A DNA stretch of 22,955 nucleotides from JASFRI01 sp050115015. Its GTDB lineage: Bacteria > Acidobacteriota > Polarisedimenticolia > CBDVAL01. The stretch lies in assembly GCA_050115015.1 (NCBI GenBank), contig JASFRI010000019.1, positions 1-22,955 on the forward strand. The letters run 5' to 3'. Numbering within the stretch: the first letter of the stretch is position 1; each line of letters opens with the position of its first letter. The notes beneath the pieces were generated by a model, which saw only the letters and a list, made by a program, of their open reading frames with translations, did not search any database and was not told where the DNA came from. Shown here in pieces: positions 21,723-22,955 of this stretch. Position numbers and translations under genes: made by a program.

Positions 21723-22252
21723 GTCTCCGGGGAGTGCTTCAGCACCGAGAGGTACTCCCGGTAGGTCAGCTTGACCTCCAGGTAGTCCTTGCGGGCGATC
21801 TTCAGCTCGTCGGCGATCTTCCGGATCTCCGTCTCCTCGGCGCCGGAGATCGATTCGTCCGAGGCGGAGACGGCGAACAGGCACTGCAGGATCTTCAGCT
21901 TCTGCTCCCGGGTGGCAAGGGTTTCCAGCTCCCGGGTCACCAGGAAGTTCTCGGTGCCCGCGAAGAGCAGCGCCTGGGTCTTGGCCATCTGCACCACCAG
22001 GATCGCCTGCTCCTCCGGCAGGTTCCCCATGGCCATGAGGATCCGTTCCATGGAGCGGGTCTCTTCCTTGCTGATCTTGAGGTCCGCGTGCGCCACCCGG
22101 CTCAGCACGTACGCGAACGCCGCGACGTAGCGCGCCCGCTCCGGCTCGAGGCCGTCGAGCTGATCGACGATCTTCCGGACGGTCTCCGTGTCCCCGGCGC
22201 CGCCGCCCTGCGGGGCGTTCTCGCCCAGGCCCAGGAAATTCAGGATCGACAT
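21719..22252 (-). CDS. TerB-like (DjlA N-terminal type) helical protein
   Basis: A 177-residue, mostly helical protein of the TerB/DjlA-N superfamily. Two similar helix-loop-helix stretches are visible: AAFAYVLSRVAHADLKISKEE (residues 44-64) and CLFAVSASDESISGAEETEI (124-143). Each has the A-x-D-x-x-I-s-x-x-E pattern that carries the acidic metal-site residues of TerB-like folds. A long helix at about 80-110 joins them. The family was named after tellurite resistance, but most chromosomal members have no proven link to tellurite and are thought to act in membrane-associated or metal-dependent stress sensing. No other ter gene is present. The start ATG at 22252 has a GGGAGG site five bases upstream; the frame is open to 22339 but that extension lacks a good start. 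It is divergent from the chlorite-dismutase-family gene. Confidence 0.82.
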   Translation of the reverse strand: MSILNFLGLGENAPQGGGAGDTETVRKIVDQLDGLEPERARYVAAFAYVLSRVAHADLKISKEETRSMERILMAMGNLPEEQAILVVQMAKTQALLFAGTENFLVTRELETLATREQKLKILQCLFAVSASDESISGAEETEIRKIADELKIARKDYLEVKLTYREYLSVLKHSPET

Positions 22253-22395
22253 GGTTCCTCCCTTCCCGCGAGTCTTCCTGCCCACGGTACAACTTCCGCG
22301 CCATCGGATCGACCCGCCGCTCATGATTAATGCGGGCAAGCGGTAGCGCGGTCCGCGGCCTGGGATCTATAATGCCCGGCCTTCGGGAGGAATCC
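22253..22395. promoter_or_regulatory. Divergent promoter region
   Basis: These 143 bases separate the TerB-like gene (minus) from the chlorite-dismutase-family gene (plus). The A/T-richest part holds the adjoining palindromes TCATGA and ATTAAT (22321-22332). A consensus -10 TATAAT for the plus-strand gene lies at 22368-22373. On the minus strand no convincing promoter is seen. Confidence 0.4.
22368..22373 (+). promoter_or_regulatory. Likely -10 box (TATAAT) of the chlorite-dismutase-family gene
   Basis: The hexamer matches the sigma-70 -10 consensus at all six positions, rare in such GC-rich DNA, and lies 22 bases before the ATG. It would give a short leader that still contains the GGGAGG ribosome binding site at 22385-22390. 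No clear TTGACA is found upstream. Confidence 0.45.
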
Positions 22396-22955
22396 ATGAG
22401 CCAGCACGCAGGAGGTCCGCCGTCCGGCCTGGGGACGTTCCAGGTCGATCTGGTCGAGCACGGAGCCCCCCGGGAGGGGGAACCGCAGTCCCTCGACCGT
22501 CGCCTGTTCATGCAGCTCCACGTCTTCACCGGGGCCCTGGACAGCACTCCGGCCATCCAGGCCGTGAAGGAGAGTGGTCTCGAGGCCGTGGTCTACGCGA
22601 ACCTGAATGACCCCCGCGGCCTCGGCATCTTGCTGATGTCCGAGGATCCCGAGGAGCTTCTGGGCGCCCGCCGCTTGCTCCTGGCGCCGCCCTTCTCCTC
22701 CATGGAGCCCCTTCCCGATTTCACGATGATCGGCCGCACGTACGCCGCCGGCCGCGAGAAGGAGCTGGAGGACTGGCTCCTCCACAAGCCGCGCCGCAAC
22801 GCCCGGAACCCGGAGCTTCCCTGGGCGATCTGGTACCCGCTGCGGCGGATCGGCGCCTTCAACCGCCTCGAGCGCGGCGAGCAGGGAAAGATGATGGCGG
22901 AGCACGCCCTCATCGGCCGTTCCTATGGCGAGGGGGGACACGCCCTGGACATCCG
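22396..22955 (+). CDS. Chlorite dismutase/HemQ-family protein (3' end outside window)
   Basis: The first 186 residues of a member of the chlorite dismutase superfamily; the reading frame is still open at the right edge. Recognisable parts are FMQLHVFTGA (38-47), LNDPRGLGILLMSEDPE (70-86), WAIWYPLRRIGAFNRLE (143-159), and KMMAEHALIGRSYGEGG (165-181). The last stretch includes His170, the likely proximal heme ligand. Known members either split chlorite into chloride and oxygen or, as HemQ, make coproheme into heme; others have no known activity. Thirteen residues after the His, where my recollection of the alignment places Arg in active Cld and Gln in HemQ, the residue here is Ala. The protein therefore probably belongs to an uncharacterised subgroup. 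The start is supported by GGGAGG five bases upstream and TATAAT at 22368. Confidence 0.8.
   Translation, partial: MSQHAGGPPSGLGTFQVDLVEHGAPREGEPQSLDRRLFMQLHVFTGALDSTPAIQAVKESGLEAVVYANLNDPRGLGILLMSEDPEELLGARRLLLAPPFSSMEPLPDFTMIGRTYAAGREKELEDWLLHKPRRNARNPELPWAIWYPLRRIGAFNRLERGEQGKMMAEHALIGRSYGEGGHALDI

Noticed and set aside
21719..22252. Tellurite resistance operon
   Set aside because: Only a TerB-like fold is present. No terA, terC, terD, terE or terZ neighbours are seen, so a tellurite role is not supported.
22396..22955. Genuine perchlorate/chlorate-respiration chlorite dismutase
   Set aside because: No perchlorate or chlorate reductase genes are nearby, and the sequence resembles the broad uncharacterised branch of the family.

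Overview
The window is GC-rich (roughly 70% by eye), with genes packed closely on one strand and AGGAG/GGGAGG-type ribosome binding sites. No rRNA, tRNA, mobile element or CRISPR array was seen. A YtjA-like DUF1328 membrane peptide, a TerB-family protein and a chlorite-dismutase-family protein suggest a proteobacterium, perhaps a high-GC gammaproteobacterium. The GlgE and TreYZ pathways are also common in Actinobacteria, so I hold the taxonomy loosely.

Layout. Positions 1-2630 hold unrelated single genes: a two-helix membrane protein (minus), a DUF1328 peptide (plus), a secreted pectinacetylesterase/Notum-family esterase (minus) and an unrecognised secreted beta-rich protein (plus). Positions 2822-20614 form one dense plus-strand alpha-glucan/trehalose operon: glgX, a GlgM-type glycosyltransferase, glgE, a treS-maltokinase fusion, glgB, treZ and a malQ-treY fusion. 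Four junctions are 1-4 nt stop/start overlaps. The glgB-treZ gap is 25 nt and the glgE-treS gap is 33 nt. Positions 20828-21292 encode Dps, which ends at a strong hairpin shared with a convergent minus-strand pair (an ACT-domain protein and a TerB-like protein). A chlorite-dismutase-family gene, divergent from that pair, runs off the right edge.

How the operon works (family knowledge applied to the genes seen). GlgM would make maltose-1-phosphate from ADP-glucose and glucose-1-phosphate. TreS-maltokinase would make it from trehalose via maltose plus ATP. GlgE transfers maltosyl units onto alpha-1,4-glucan and GlgB adds branches. GlgX debranches, and the MalQ half of the fusion reshuffles the linear chains. 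The TreY half turns the reducing end into a trehalosyl unit, and TreZ releases trehalose. One operon therefore contains both directions of a trehalose/alpha-glucan cycle. No glgC, glgP or otsAB is present here, so ADP-glucose and glucose-1-phosphate must come from genes elsewhere. Dps next door fits a stress or desiccation theme, but that link is inference.

I did not find a clearly undescribed biological system. The most noteworthy items are the compact two-way operon, a short leader ORF ending on the glgX start at a run of nine G, a lysine-rich tail on GlgB, a tandem hairpin repeat inside the 3' end of treZ, and an unrecognised secreted protein.
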